From: Paragordius varius
Taxonomy: Eukaryota; Nematomorpha
Direction of reading: 5' to 3'
DNA: 64,000 bases
Assembly (NCBI GenBank): GCA_964247055.1
Contig: OZ176056.1
Coordinates: 7,626,001-7,690,000, forward strand
Below, in pieces: positions 36,401 to 48,539 of the stretch. Each line of letters starts with the position of its first letter. Position 1 is the stretch's first letter. The notes under the pieces are model-generated. The model was given only the letters and a program-made list of their open reading frames with translations, was not told the DNA's origin and did no database searches. The translations under genes and the position numbers were made by a program.

Positions 36401-37859
36401 ATGCATCCCGAATTACTTTGACATGGATTTTTGCATTATCATAATTTATGAAAGAAAAGTTTGATTTTTTAGTCGGTACCAAACTATCTAAACAAAGCCG
36501 AGTGTAATACCGAGAACTGTTTCCAAATTTTTGTGATGTCGATGTTGTTCTAGACGCGTTTAGAAAGCACTTAATCGCTAATTTTCGTTTCACCTTAAAC
36601 TCCTCTGATAGTAATGCGCTCCAATTGTATTGCGTTATGTTAGTTGTTGATCGAAATGGCATTTCTCTCTGATTAACGGTTATAAGATTTTTAACAACAA
36701 CAGTTTGTTTCCAAAGAAATACCGGTATGATCATGGCTGTCACAAATATGACAATTATTGTAATTGCCAATTTGGTGTGAGATGAAAATTTATTATAATG
36801 AAAGGGGAATACAAGAGCCACAAATCGATTAAGGGTAATAAGGAGAAGAATATTGATTGATACCCGTGAGAAAATGTTATGAATTGGGAAAATCCAATAG
36901 GAAATTAGGTTAGCAAATGCACGGGTTAACCAAAAATTACTTTCTCGTTTGGCAGCCATGAAATTTAACAGGGGCCATGCTATTAAACTAACGCAAAAGA
37001 GTAAGTTAGTTAGGGCTAATGTCATAACTAAAATGTACATGGTAGAAAGATGTGATCCGGGCTTAGATATAATACGTTGTATAAGGCTATTTTTTGCTTT
37101 CCTACCCGATACTCCAATTGTATCTGTAACTGAAATGGTTTCAATCTTATTACTATTTCGTTTATGCCACAAACGATAAATTTGCTTCAATTTTTTCATC
37201 CGACCTCCTTTAATGGAACCATTGACCCAAGTGGTTAGTAACATTAGAAAATTTCCTGTAAATATTTTGTAAATTATTAAGTTGACCAAAATCAATATGA
37301 GATTAGCGCTTATACAAACTATGAGAAAAAAAAATGGGCCGCTAGTTGCTAAGGTATTAAAATGCCGCGGTAAATTTATTAAATTTAATATTCCTTCTTG
37401 GAATGGCTAGATGCTTAGTGAATTATATACGGTTATCATATTTTGGCCTTAGGTGACAAATTTATTAAATAGACAAAATTTTATAGGACCTTTTGTTACA
37501 TGGTTTTCCGCCTTAACTATCACACCTTAATGAAGAAAATGCCTTAGGGCGTAATCCTAATTTTTAAACACTATACGAAAATATAAATTGGGTTATATAT
37601 AATGGATATACTTATTAATATTAACAAGGTTAAATAGGAATGTGTTTTATCTTTTATGTAATTTAATTTTTAAAAAATTCCATGACACACAACGTGGAAA
37701 TAATATTATATATATGAATCAGATTCGTGCTCCAGGGAATTAGAAATAATTTTAAAATATACCGATTATTCCAATTATTATCACAGCAATTATTACGTTG
37801 CAATACAAGATATCTTCTATCCGGATAACAAAAATGCCGGCTAAGTAGTTTACCACCAT
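33462..37859 (-). CDS. Receptor A: class A-like 7TM GPCR
   Basis: Three exons on the minus strand: 37859-37763, 37255-36226 and 33870-33462, with phases 1 and 2 as in receptor B. They encode about 511 residues. TM1 spans the first splice (VIIIGIIG|NFLMLL, keeping the GN motif). A ~60-residue basic ICL1 follows. TM2 is LVMTLALTNLLF, with Asn at the usual Asp. TM3 ends LITLNRF in place of DRY. TM4, a ~120-residue ECL2, TM5 with Pro, TM6 (ATPHA) and TM7 follow, then helix-8-like FNPNYR. It would sit in the plasma membrane and couple a ligand, possibly a peptide, to G proteins; both are inferred. Intron 2 (2,355 bp) is swollen by transposon pieces at 34300-34565, 34790-35505 and 35620-35867. No disabling change was seen. 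Confidence 0.85.
34300..34565 (-). mobile_element. hAT 5' end fragment with BED zinc finger
   Basis: The outer end 'tagggttgtgc' (complement of 34554-34564) is a known hAT terminus type. Inside, the minus strand encodes VTCKKCNY...RMKKHLKGVHE at about 34430-34350, a BED-type C-x2-C...H-x4-H finger as at hAT N-termini. The cluster of palindromic GACC/GGTC words at 34525-34550 would be subterminal repeats. The rest of the element is absent. It lies in intron 2 of receptor A. Confidence 0.7.
34790..35505 (+). repeat. Worn copy of the 50557/58348 hAT family
   Basis: It shares 'gcaaattatgttaaagcgta', the 'cgtttccatcatgcctcaaaa' type palindrome partner near 35095, and 'tcatgataatcctgat' at 35485-35500 with the elements at 50557-51950 and 58348-59630. 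The order is the same. Ends are lost. It lies in intron 2 of receptor A. Confidence 0.6.
35620..35867. mobile_element. Palindromic MITE, 'CAGTAAAAATTGAAATTATAC' family, copy 2
   Basis: A 248-bp element: 'cagtaaaaattgaaattata' at the left, an inverted counterpart at the right ending 'ttattg', and TA on both sides. Inner arms share 'cggacaaaa' and 'aacat' stretches. It lies in intron 2 of receptor A. Confidence 0.75.
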
Positions 37860-38517
37860 TTTTCTGTGTTTCGGTATCAATATGAATGAATCTACAAATC
37901 CAAAATTTGATTTCCCAAAATTAAAATATATTATTATTAATTTATGTTTTTTTCACCACAAAACACTATAACACTTTTTTTCTATCATCATGCTTTTTTA
38001 TGGAAATTATGTTAACTCATCATGCAACAAGTTAACATTAATAGAATATTGTCATTTTTTGGATTAATTTATTTTAATGACATTTTTTCTTTTCTTTACC
38101 TCGCCTCAAATTTATAGTTTATTGTTCTTTAAAAAATGTGTAAATTATGTTACTTATTTAATTAAGCATGATATAAGCAAGTTTTGCCTAATTCAGTCAT
38201 TAAAAGCTGTATTACGAAGCAAATATAATAAATCTTTAAGGAAATTAATAATCAACCTAAAAATATAGGAAACATACAGCATTATAATTTTATTTTTTTG
38301 TGTACGATGATATTTTGGGTTATTTTGCTTGCCCTTGATTAATAGTAAACTAACTACTGTTTTGAAAATTTTAAATAATATTTAAATAATCTTCATGCTG
38401 TGTACAATTAATAATTTTACAATTTTTTTCCCTATAGTTACAGATTTGGATATCACAGCTTTAAGCGGACCTTTTTGAATAGCTACCAATATATAAGGTG
38501 AATGAAAAATAAATTAC
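37860..38517. other. 5' flank of receptor A
   Basis: It should hold the promoter of receptor A (minus strand). No TATA box or other element can be singled out in such AT-rich DNA. Confidence 0.4.
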
Positions 38518-38712
38518 AGTCATATATCCTTTATTATATCAAAAATTTATTTTTTTCGTTAAATGGGTTGGTAAAGATGGGAAAAACAAGAGCTCTACTT
38601 GTTTGATAAATATGATATTGTTAAATACCATAGATTTGTTTTTCTTTAACAAATATTTATACTCATTAAACAAAAGAAAATAAAATTTGATAAAATAAAG
38701 GATACATGACTG
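38518..38712. mobile_element. 'CAGTCATG' MITE copy
   Basis: It starts 'cagtcatatatccttta' and ends 'ggatacatgactg', with TA on both sides, and is palindromic around 'gagctctacttg'. About 195 bp. Confidence 0.8.
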
Positions 38713-40479
38713 TAATATAGTTTCATATAAAAAATAATTATGTAACTTAAAAGGTACACGGTGTAAATTTTCCACTCTAAATTTTACAAATGTGCGCGTT
38801 AATTCGCGCCTTATAATGGCTCTCAAAGAATGCAATGTAAGATTTGTTTAAAAAAATACCATATTATAAATTTTTAATTCGGCGCCATTTTATAAAAACA
38901 TATACTTAAGTGTTTTATTATTATATATTTATTTTGATTCATAGAATTTTTAACACTTGAACTCAAATTGGAGTATCTAAGTACCTCAAACTATATTCGA
39001 TGCTGAAAATCTGCAGAAAGAAACAGTCCCAATTTAAATTTATGCTTCTATCCTGAAATAAAATATATAAATAGCCATAATATCTAAATAAAATTTACTT
39101 TTGAGAAAAAAAATTCCATATCAAACTACTTGAACGCTATTTTTACAACATTTTTGTAAAATCAGGTTTATGTGATTTAAAAGATAAAAGGTTAATTTTT
39201 ATTAAATCACATCTAATATTGAATAACAGGAAAAGTGGTTTATTTTGAATTATTTTAAATTTTTCCAATAGGACATATATTATGTTGACTAAATTTTTAC
39301 CATTGGGTTTTACTTTAAAATAAGTAATATCTGAAATAATTCTATATAAATCGGTTTAATGTTTTATAGGTGCAAACTTTTGCGATGGCTTTAATTTCTT
39401 CCATATTTTTTAGATATTTATTTTAAACAGGCCTGGGGTATCTAACTACCCAATTTGAATCTTAACAAAATGAATGTGTTTACACGTGTAAATATAAAAA
39501 ATGAACTACACAGCTTTCTTTTAACATATGGCCATCAAATATATAAATAAATTGTTAAACAATGAGTATGTTTTCATAGTTAAACTTTAAATTTGATTAT
39601 CTGTTACCTCAAAAAAAGGAAATTAATTTGATCAAAATATAGTGGAACCGTTTTAGAATCAAAAGATTCATAATTTAAAAAAGAATCATTAATAAGTAAT
39701 TCATCAAAATGTAGATCGAATCTTTCTTGTAAAATTCGTCCACGAATAGGCGGAAAAAATATTAGCCCACCAATTAATTATTTCTAACTTTAGAGGCCTA
39801 GATCTGTATGCAGATAAAAAGGATATTGCATTTAATATGTTAGTAATGTGATATTTTTCGTTTATTCATGCTAATGTTCGATTTTCCACCGCCTTTTAAA
39901 AGAAATTTTCCCAGGATGATCTATTTTTTAAAGGTTTAAATTAATTAATCATGGAATTCCAATCATGGAACAGAAAACTTGGAGACAGAGAGCTTATTCG
40001 CTTTTTGAAAGATGATTGAAATTAATTTAGCAAACAATAAACCAAAACAATACGCGAATTATTTGTTTTTAGGTGAATAAACCAGGGTCTTTCAACTTGA
40101 AATCTTTATTTACCGACATTGAAACAACAAGATTTTGGCGTATTTAGCAATGAGTTGAGACCTCTTTTTTAGATGTATATTATCATTAAATATGGATTAA
40201 TGCTGTATTTGTATCTAAGGATGCAGTTTGCTTTATAATTTATATTAAAATGTGACTTTTTTTTTAATATTTTTAACCTAAGGATTGCCACTCTTTTTGT
40301 ATGCCATTCTAAAATTTATAGTTAGACTTCAAATGCAGTTTAAATACTGCTTTTACAACATTTGTTTATGCCTAAGTAACACTTTTCGAGATAAAGTAAT
40401 ATCAATATTTTTTGATTTGAATTTGCTTAACAAGTTTAATTAACAAAAACTAAGTTAAACATAACACTCCTATCTAAAT
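38713..40479. other. 1.8-kb AT-rich stretch, nothing recognised
   Basis: No exon, TIR pair or RNA gene could be supported. It separates receptor A from the gypsy fossil. Confidence 0.45.
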
Positions 40480-43420
40480 TTAAAAGTGATTTGTGTATCT
40501 ATCAGGGGCTTTTCGGCTCCTAGTGGGATAGCGTTTCTCGACTGGTACTTCAAGGCTTGGATGCAATTTTATTGCCGTTGGGATGCTGATTACTATGGAA
40601 TCATGACAAATATCTGGGGAAGGATTGGTATCATCCGTATTGATATTGTTATCAATGAGAGGACTATGAAAGGGGGTGGCTATAATATTTCATTATTTTT
40701 ATTCTGTTGTTCCGGTTGTAATTTTTTCTGATTGGCGAGCTTAAGTTCATCTGAACCTTTTTTGCACTCTTAATTGATGAGTATGTTTTCGTAAAACTTT
40801 ACCTCTATCTTCGAAATTGTATGACAATAGTTCAGTCAGCTCTATTCCTTTCTCGCCAACCGGCTTCTATCTCATTCTTTATAAATACTTTGTCACCTGA
40901 TTCACGTATACTATTTGACGTACCATCAATATAATCCTTTGGTTTTACTTTCATCCAGGACAGTGCTGTTGGTAAATTTTTAGGATTGTCGTGCAGGTGA
41001 CTCATTTATACCACTGATGTGCTGACCTGTAACCCCACATTACCTCGTTTAACCGGCGTTATGGATCTGCTTCTTCAGAATCACACATATAATTGTTTTT
41101 AAGGTTTGAATAACCCTTTCCACTAAACCATTTGTCCCAATCGCTCCCAAACGGTGGTATTTGGGTTCCATTTATAAGTCGGGCTTACTGCAATGTTTAA
41201 CCGTGACTTTTTGAAACTTGAACAGCGCACCCATTTTTTTGTACCCTGGTTCAATTTGGTCTAAAATACAGTCTTACCTAACGCTTTCATAGACTGGATA
41301 CCAGGGTAACCTTTATGAAGATAGAATATTGACCCTCATGCTTCGAGGAATAATAAGTAGATATAGAAGGCCGTATACTCTTCGATATCATTTCTCAGTG
41401 GTTTATAGGACTGTACCTCGGGATGAAACTAATCATTGGTCTTTCGTGGTGCTTTAATCTCTTTACACACCTGATCGCTCATAGTTTCCTTCACCCTGTC
41501 CTTAAGTTTAACTACTGACACCATAGCAAACGAACCACCTGCAATATATCCTCGTCATTGTCTCAATTTTCAGTCTCAGTTGGTAGTCTTGATTGTGAAT
41601 ATGCTAGATTTTCGGTTCCCGGCTATTACATTATGTTGGAGTCGAAAGTGGATGTTTTTAAAAAACTTAGCAATTTACTATTGCTTAGCTCGCTTAACGT
41701 TGATGCCTGAATAATTTGATAAGAGGTTTATGGTCTGTTCTAATATCGAATTTTTTACCATATAGAATGTTTTAAATTTCTTTAGGACCAATACAATAGC
41801 ATTGCCTCTTTTTCTGCAGCCGAATAATTTTTTCAGCTAGGGAATATTTTTAAAAAATGCAATGGGTCGTTTACCTTCCGACGTCTTGTGCGACAGGATG
41901 GCCCCGAACCCCTCCCCAGACTCATCTGTTAATAATATAAAGGGATGCCTTTGGTTAAAAGAAAAAAGACGGGTGTTATTCTCTATTAACAATTTGGCCT
42001 TTTCAAAAATATTTTGATGTACATCTGGCCAACACCATTTCTTTTTGGAACCAGCTGGCCAGTGGATTTCGATGATATGTATTTAGAAAGGGAATAAATA
42101 AATGAAAGTTTAAAAGGCCCAAAAACGATCGGAGACTTGCTTTACATTTAGGGGCATCGCGAATGGCCTTAATCTTACTGTTCGCTAATTTTATACTTTT
42201 TTCTGATATAGTAAACGACAAATATTCTACTTCCGTTTAAAAAATCTTTATTTTATCTTTTTTTAATTTAAGACCCATTTGTTCTAATCTTTTAAATACC
42301 TGTGTTAAATTTATATAATGCTCTTCTTTCTCCCCTAACAATTACATCATCTAAGTAGACCGCTGTTCCCTTACAATCCCTATCCATGATCTGTTGGAAA
42401 AAACTGGGTGCACAGGACAGAACAAAAGGAAGCCTAGTATATTTAAAACCCCCAAAGGTGTAGATATTGTAAGATTTCGAGACTCTGGGTGCACTGGAAT
42501 TCGAAGATAAGGATCTTTTAAATCTAATGTTGAAACTACCATGTGAAATTTTGGATAAATCATTAAATGTGGGTATTATATAATTAGGTGTTTTGATGTA
42601 TTTGTTTATTGACACTTGGAATTCTGCGCACATTCTTAACTCATTTTTCCACTTTTATGCGTTTACTATAGGACTGGACCAACAAATTTTATGCCTAAGG
42701 TCTACTGGTTTAATAATTTTTAAAGATACTAGCCTTTTTATCTCTTCACTTAATTTCTCTTGTAAGGCCATGGGAACCCTTCTAGCTGGAAAACCCGGCC
42801 CCTACTATTGATTTTTTTAAATATTTTTATGGGTCCCCTTTCCAACAACCCAATTTGTTGTCAAATAAAGACTTAAATTTATTGTATATATTGGTTGTGT
42901 GATATAATTCATTAAATATAATACAACGCATATTGAATAGCTGGATTCAATCCATCCCAAATATAAGAGGTAATTGTCTTTTTGTTATAAAGCCCTTTAT
43001 TATCTTTTTAATCTTTGCTATTTATTTAATTTAAGAGTTACAGTTGTATGTGTAAAGGGTTATTATCATAAGTGTTTATATTAAAACTAATGGGTTTTAA
43101 TTTTTACTCACCTATGACCGCGTGTAAAATTTATAAGCAATATGTCGGCCCCTGTGTCGAATAAATAACATTTCGACAGGGGTCGTGTTTATTCTTACTT
43201 TTATCTCAGGTTTTTTTATTATATTATTCACATACCTGTTATTAATGGCATATTTGTTTTGGTACTGGCTGCCAAAAGAATTTTTACCGTGGCACATGAA
43301 TCTCTCCTTGCCCGAACCTGGGCAGCATCGGCATTTGTAGAGGCGGCATTTTAAACAGCTAGATTTGCGTCTATTAAGATATATAATTAACTGTCATTTC
43401 CATATAACCATCATTATAGC
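40480..43420 (-). mobile_element. Ty3/Gypsy-like retroelement fossil, pol region
   Basis: Minus-strand traces occur in the usual order: a zinc-knuckle-like Cys cluster and protease-like part (about 43380-43110), reverse transcriptase (about 42640-42290, with YNIYTFGGFKYTRLPF and YLDDVIV), RNase H-like (about 42220-41700) and integrase-like (about 41500-40900). It is badly broken by many changes, so it is old. No flanking LTRs were identified. Confidence 0.8.
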
Positions 43421-43603
43421 TTTCATTATTAATACCATTATTAATACTTTAATACGCCTCATTATATTCTTACACTTTTCCTGTCAATATGCATCATAGT
43501 GTGGCATATATAAAATTGAAATTTTATATACAAATCGCTAAATAGATGCCTAATATAACCACGTATTAATGGAGTACACAGTGTACACAAAAAAATATCA
43601 TGA

Positions 43604-43606
<3 letters not shown>

Positions 43607-43640
<34 letters not shown>
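43607..43640. repeat. (TA)n microsatellite
   Basis: An unbroken run of about 17 TA units immediately left of a TA-target MITE. Confidence 0.9.
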
Positions 43641-43644
<4 letters not shown>

Positions 43645-43852
43645 CAGTCAATCCCTTATTTTATCAAAAATATATTTTTTTCGTTAAATGGGTATAAATA
43701 TTTGGTAAAGAATGGAAAAAACAAGAGCTCTATGGTAATTCTTATATTTTTATGATGAAGATGGTATTGTTAATATTAAGCTCTTGTTTTTTCCATTTTT
43801 TACCAAATATTTATACCGATTTAAAAAATTTGATAAAATAGATACATGACTG
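43645..43852. mobile_element. 'CAGTCATG' MITE copy
   Basis: 208 bp from 'cagtcaatcccttatttta' to 'gatacatgactg', palindromic around 'aagagctctatggtaa'. It inserted at the edge of a (TA)n tract, a natural target for a TA-specific element. Confidence 0.8.
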
Positions 43853-43869
43853 CATATATTTGGATAAAA

Positions 43870-44060
43870 AATGTATCAGGAACTCATGGTGCTTTTGGTT
43901 TAAGGACTTACGAGTTATATAAAAAAGTTATTTACACTTTTGGTATGAGTGCTCCATATGAGAAAATGGCAAAAAGTACATTTTTTGTAATAAATATTTT
44001 TTGTTGAGAGCTAAATGTTTTATTCTATATAATATCACTAAAATAGATAATAAAATTAAT
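43870..44060 (-). repeat. Worn fragment of the 50557/58348 hAT family
   Basis: In reverse orientation it carries 'catggtgcttttggttta' and 'gctccatatgagaaaatggc', as in the fragment at 47430-47890. Ends not defined. Confidence 0.55.
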
Positions 44061-44385
44061 TAAAAATAAAACTTTTTTTATTTTAATTTATAGATGTGGG
44101 TTCTGTAACCAAATTTTTCTGCTTTTTTAAAACACTTGGTTTTTTTAATAATAACATACAATGCCGGGATTGCGAAGTAATGTTTTTCAATATATACTAA
44201 ATTTGACATCCAAATATAAATGCATACTTTTTACAGTATTTATTTTTAAAAAATTTTGTTTACTTCATCCTGTTTTAGGCATGGTGAAACGATAATTATT
44301 TAATGATGCTGAAAACCTATCATCTCAGAATTTTGATAAAACATTCATTTGTTTTTATATGTCAAATATATGTGTTTGTATATAC

Positions 44386-47111
44386 CAGGGGTGGCCAACG
44401 AGGTGACCGCGGTCACTTTCGTGACCGCGACAACTCAAAAAGTGACCGCCTGAAATATTTTTTTTAAAAAAATTTTATTGATTTTTTTCGGATAGTTGGC
44501 TACTTCTGAGCGAATTTAAATTTAAAATACAAAAAAATACGGTTTAAATTAAAAAAAAACGTCTAAGAAAAGGGTGTAAAAAAATTATTTTATTAATTAT
44601 AATTCATATGTTTTGGAGCATTTTCATTAAAACTTAAAATCAGTCATTTCCCTTGAATATATCAAAACTTTGAGCAAAGCTTATTCATAAATCAGAAGCA
44701 TAATCGTGAAGTTAGATTTGATTTGATACACCAAAAGTAGGTTTTTAAAACTTATATTTTAGAATAAGCCAAAAAAAGTTGTACAGATACAAGAAATATT
44801 GGGAACATGAATACTTTTTTATTATGATAAATGAAACATGCACCTGTCTAATATGCAATAGTACTGTTGCTTTGCCCAAAAAGTCAAATATTGAAAGACA
44901 TTATAGATCTCTGCATCCACATTACTCCAAAAACTACCCCTTACAAACTCAAGAACGCAACATTAAAGTAAAGGAATTAAAAGAACAATTATCCGCCTCA
45001 CAAAATAGCATACTTAAATACAACAAAGACTATAAAAATGCTACGATTGCTTCATTCAAGGTAGCGGAAATACTCATTCGGAACAATAAGCCATTCCAAG
45101 ATGGTGAAATATTTAAAGAAGCCTTTATTAGCGCTCGTGATATTTTATTTGAAAATTTTGATAACAAAAATAATATTATGACAGGTATTAAAAGCATAAG
45201 CTTATCGAGAAATACCGTTATGCGCAGGGCTGAAGATATTAGTAATAATCTTGATGAAATTTAACATGAAAATATTAATAACTGTATTTTTTTTCCTTGC
45301 AACTCGATGAGTCCACCGATTATGTTGGAATCGCCCAATTATGCATTTTTATTCGTATGATATTTAGTGATTTATCTGCAAAGGAGGAATTATTAACTAT
45401 AATACCTCTCCACGAACGAACCAGAGGGCAGGATATTTTTGATTCTTTTTATAAATTTATCACAGATACGAAACTTCCCATCGTAAAACTCGCATCTATA
45501 ACTACTGATGGCCAGCTATGATTGGCGTTAACAACGGCTTTATCGCTTTATGTAAAAATCACAGTGCATTTCCCAAGTTCATTGATTACCATTGTATAAT
45601 CCATAATCAAGTTTTATTTTCAAAAGTTTTAAAATACCATCATGTAATGAACCCCTGTTTTAAAATTGTTAACGCCATTCGAACAAAAAGCTTGTCCCGC
45701 CGCCAATTTCGAATTTTGTTAAATGAGTGCGGCGTGGAATATGGAGAACTTTTATTACATACTGATGTAAGGTGGTTGAGTCGTGCCGCATTTTTAATTA
45801 GATTTAGGCAACTTTTACCACAAATAGAAATTTTTTTAGAGAATTCTAAATTTTCATACCCTGAATTGAAAGATCAAGATTGGCTGCTTGATCTTGCATT
45901 TTTATGCGATATCACGGAAAAATTGCATAATTAAACATCCAATTACAAGGAAAAGATAAAACAATAATGGATATGATGGGTGCTTTAAAATCTTTTAAGG
46001 AAACACTAACAGTAGTAGAAACACAATTAAAAAACCGAAATTTAAAACATTTTTTTAATCTGGCAGCGGTGTCTGAAAAAATAGAGATTCTCTCTTTTGA
46101 AAAATATGCAGATGATATTGGTCTGCTTATTAATGATTTTGAAAAACGATTTTCATCTATAAATAAACTTGAAGACATCGCTATTTTTTTATCATGCCCA
46201 TTTAATAATAATAATAATGTTGAATATATTTCTCAAAAACTAGGCACTTTCTTGGTGTACCAAATTTACAGAGTTGGAAGAGGAATTAATAAATGTTAAA
46301 TGCGATATCCATCTAAAATCATTAGGATCAGATATATATAAATTTATAAATAAAGATAAATACCCCCATATTTGGAAAACCGCTGCATTATTCAATTCTT
46401 TTTTTGGATCCACATATTTATGTGAATCGGCTTTTTCAATTATGAATGCTAAAACTAAACAGAGGTCACAATTAACTAATAAACATTTAGAATCATGTTT
46501 GAGAATTGCTTTGACTTCATTTGAACCTAATTTAGACAAACATTCTGAATTTTTTCGCAGTCGGGCATTTTAAATATTTTATTCTTTATTAAATATGGAT
46601 GTTTATCGAGTTGTATTTTCGCTTAGGAAAAAGCCGATTTACTAAAAATATGTGGATAGAATTAAAATTGATACAATTTTAATGTACTCTTATTTATGTT
46701 CAAATTATGGTTCTAAATTGGAATGCTATTTTTTATTTCTTTTATTTTTTGTATCATAATGTATTCTCCCCTGTAATTTCAAATGCATTGTTTAAATTTT
46801 TATATTGTAAAATTTCATATAATAGATATTTAATAAATAAATATTTTGAAGTGTTTTATGTTGGTTAAAAAATTAAGGTAGTTAATAACCCGTTGTCTTT
46901 TAATTAAAATTATTTTTGTATTTGGTTGATAGATAAAAAAATTACAATTTTAAAATGGTTTAAACAAGTCACTCTAATCTGTAAAGCAGGTATACATCAT
47001 TTAAAGTGTTGATTGAGTTTTTTTGATAAATATTTCTGGGTGACCGCGAACTCTTTTTTTAACAAAAAAGCCAAAAAAAAGCTCGCGACAAAAAAAGTGT
47101 GGCCACCCCTG
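44386..47111 (+). mobile_element. hAT transposon, both ends and 8-bp TSD, near full length
   Basis: 2,726 bp. The ends are 'caggggtggccaac' and the complement of 'caggggtggccac'. An exact duplication, gtatatac, lies at 44378-44385 and 47112-47119. Subterminal 'gtgaccgcg' words occur at both ends. It carries most of a transposase reading frame. The insertion site is the outer end of a 'TTCAAATTCACC' MITE (copy d). Confidence 0.92.
44760..46573 (+). pseudogene. hAT transposase (ZBED/GTF2IRD2-like), recently broken
   Basis: The N-terminus KYWEHEYFFI with CLICN...H...H is the BED-like finger (about 44785-44925). Blocks follow in hAT order: LQLDESTDYVG (45297 on), LASITTDG then NNGFIALCKNH (about 45490-45560), HTDVRWLSR (about 45750-45780), and the C-terminal AALFNSFFGSTYLCESAFS (about 46383-46440) then RIALTSF. 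Only about four or five breaks are seen: a stop at 45262, a few-base loss near 45515, a frame change with stop near 45933, and another near 46250. The frame is otherwise clean, so this copy died recently. A functional relative is likely elsewhere in the genome. Confidence 0.85.
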
Positions 47112-47345
47112 GTATATACCATTTACAATTCATATCCACCCCAATAACATGAATTATTTTCTTATGACATAGTTTATTATTTTTTCTATATCTTAATTAC
47201 AACAAAATCTCATTTTTTTTTAAAAATACAAAAAACATAGGTAATTTCTGACTTTAAAAACATATATTTTATTTCAGGGTGAATTTGATTTGTTGGAGGG
47301 GGAATTTGAATTGTTCAATGGTGAATTTGAACAGTAAATGTTATA
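47112..47345. mobile_element. MITE of the 'TTCAAATTCACC' family, copy d
   Basis: The left end reads 'taccatttacaattcatatc' and the right side has three ~21-bp units of the 'ggtgaatttgaattgttc' type, ending 'gaacagtaaatg'. The hAT transposon at 44386-47111 inserted at its left margin, and the 8-bp duplication overlaps its first bases. Confidence 0.75.
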
Positions 47346-47429
47346 TAAAAATTCATCAAAAATTGTATAAGGACCTTATTAATTTAAGGCGATAAAATGT
47401 TCCAGCATTAATTTATATAAAAAAGTCTT

Positions 47430-47890
47430 TTTAAAAAAAGCGTTTATATACCGTTTCCATCATACCTAAAAATGTAGGAAGTACGCTTCAACAAAATTTT
47501 GTTAAAATCGAATTTTACTAAAAGTATGCATTTGAAAAATATTTTTCATGTCAAATTTGGCAAATATTTAAAAATTTTATTGCGAAATTGACCTGTTTTG
47601 GGTTTTTTTTATAAGATTTAACCCGTTTTAAAAGAGCAAAAAAATTTGGGACTTTTCGAGGTCACATCTAAAATTTAAAATATCATAATAATATTCTTTT
47701 GCTTAATAATTAGTTTATGATATTTTTTAGTGATATTTTTTGGAATCAATCATTTAGCTTTCAAAAAAAATTACAAAAAATCTAGTCAAATTTTGCCATT
47801 TTTTGATATGGAGCACTTATCACAAAAGTTTAAATCATTAATCATATCACTTAGGGCCTAAACCAAAAGCACCATGATAATCCTGATTCA
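47430..47890 (+). repeat. Worn fragment of the 50557/58348 hAT family
   Basis: It shares 'accgtttccatcatacct', 'agtacgcttcaacaaaat' and 'aaaagcaccatgataatcct' in order with the fragment at 34790-35505 and the complete elements. Ends are lost. Confidence 0.65.
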
Positions 47891-48539
47891 TTTTTCTATC
47901 CGAATGACCCCCGATCTGGTACTCTGTGATATGCTAGATTCGTTAATTATTATTTATGTCCACTTATGTGGATATTGCAAAAGTTATGGTCTTTTATTTT
48001 ATTAAAAAGTGTCACATGAGGCATTTTATTGCGATTATATGATACCTTTAAAAAATATGGATCGATTGATTTAGAGAGAGGTTTATCTTACCTTCCGTAA
48101 ATATATTATTAATCGCAAAAAATACACCTCGAATCTCATCAGCAAAATATTATTGCATTACTAGTTTTAATCAAATCAAAGCATATTTACTCATAGTGCA
48201 TAAGAAACCACCTTATAATTAATTGTCATTGTGTTCTAAAATATTTAAATCTTTGTGTGAGAATGAAGCTTTTTGGTGAATGGTGTGGTGCCTTAATTTT
48301 ATTATGATTAGTCAAAATTTAGATAGATATATTAGTTAAAATGCAATTTTGATCCCGATTATTTGGTGATTAATGCGAAAATTATAAAATACAGGTAAAA
48401 TAAAAATAATTAATTTATAACATGAAATCACAGTTTTGTATGGGTTTGAAAAATTATTTAAGGACTTCAGTGAGATTTTAAGAAGTTTGTGTGGGACATA
48501 CATGCCATGGAAAGCACATTTATTGGAATCTGATTATTT
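47891..48539. other. AT-rich stretch, nothing recognised
   Basis: No feature could be supported. Confidence 0.4.

Noticed and set aside
36949-37179. 76-codon plus-strand frame
   Set aside because: It is the antisense shadow of the receptor A TM1-TM3 exon.
40486-40731. 81-codon plus-strand frame
   Set aside because: It is antisense to the gypsy fossil and has no family match.
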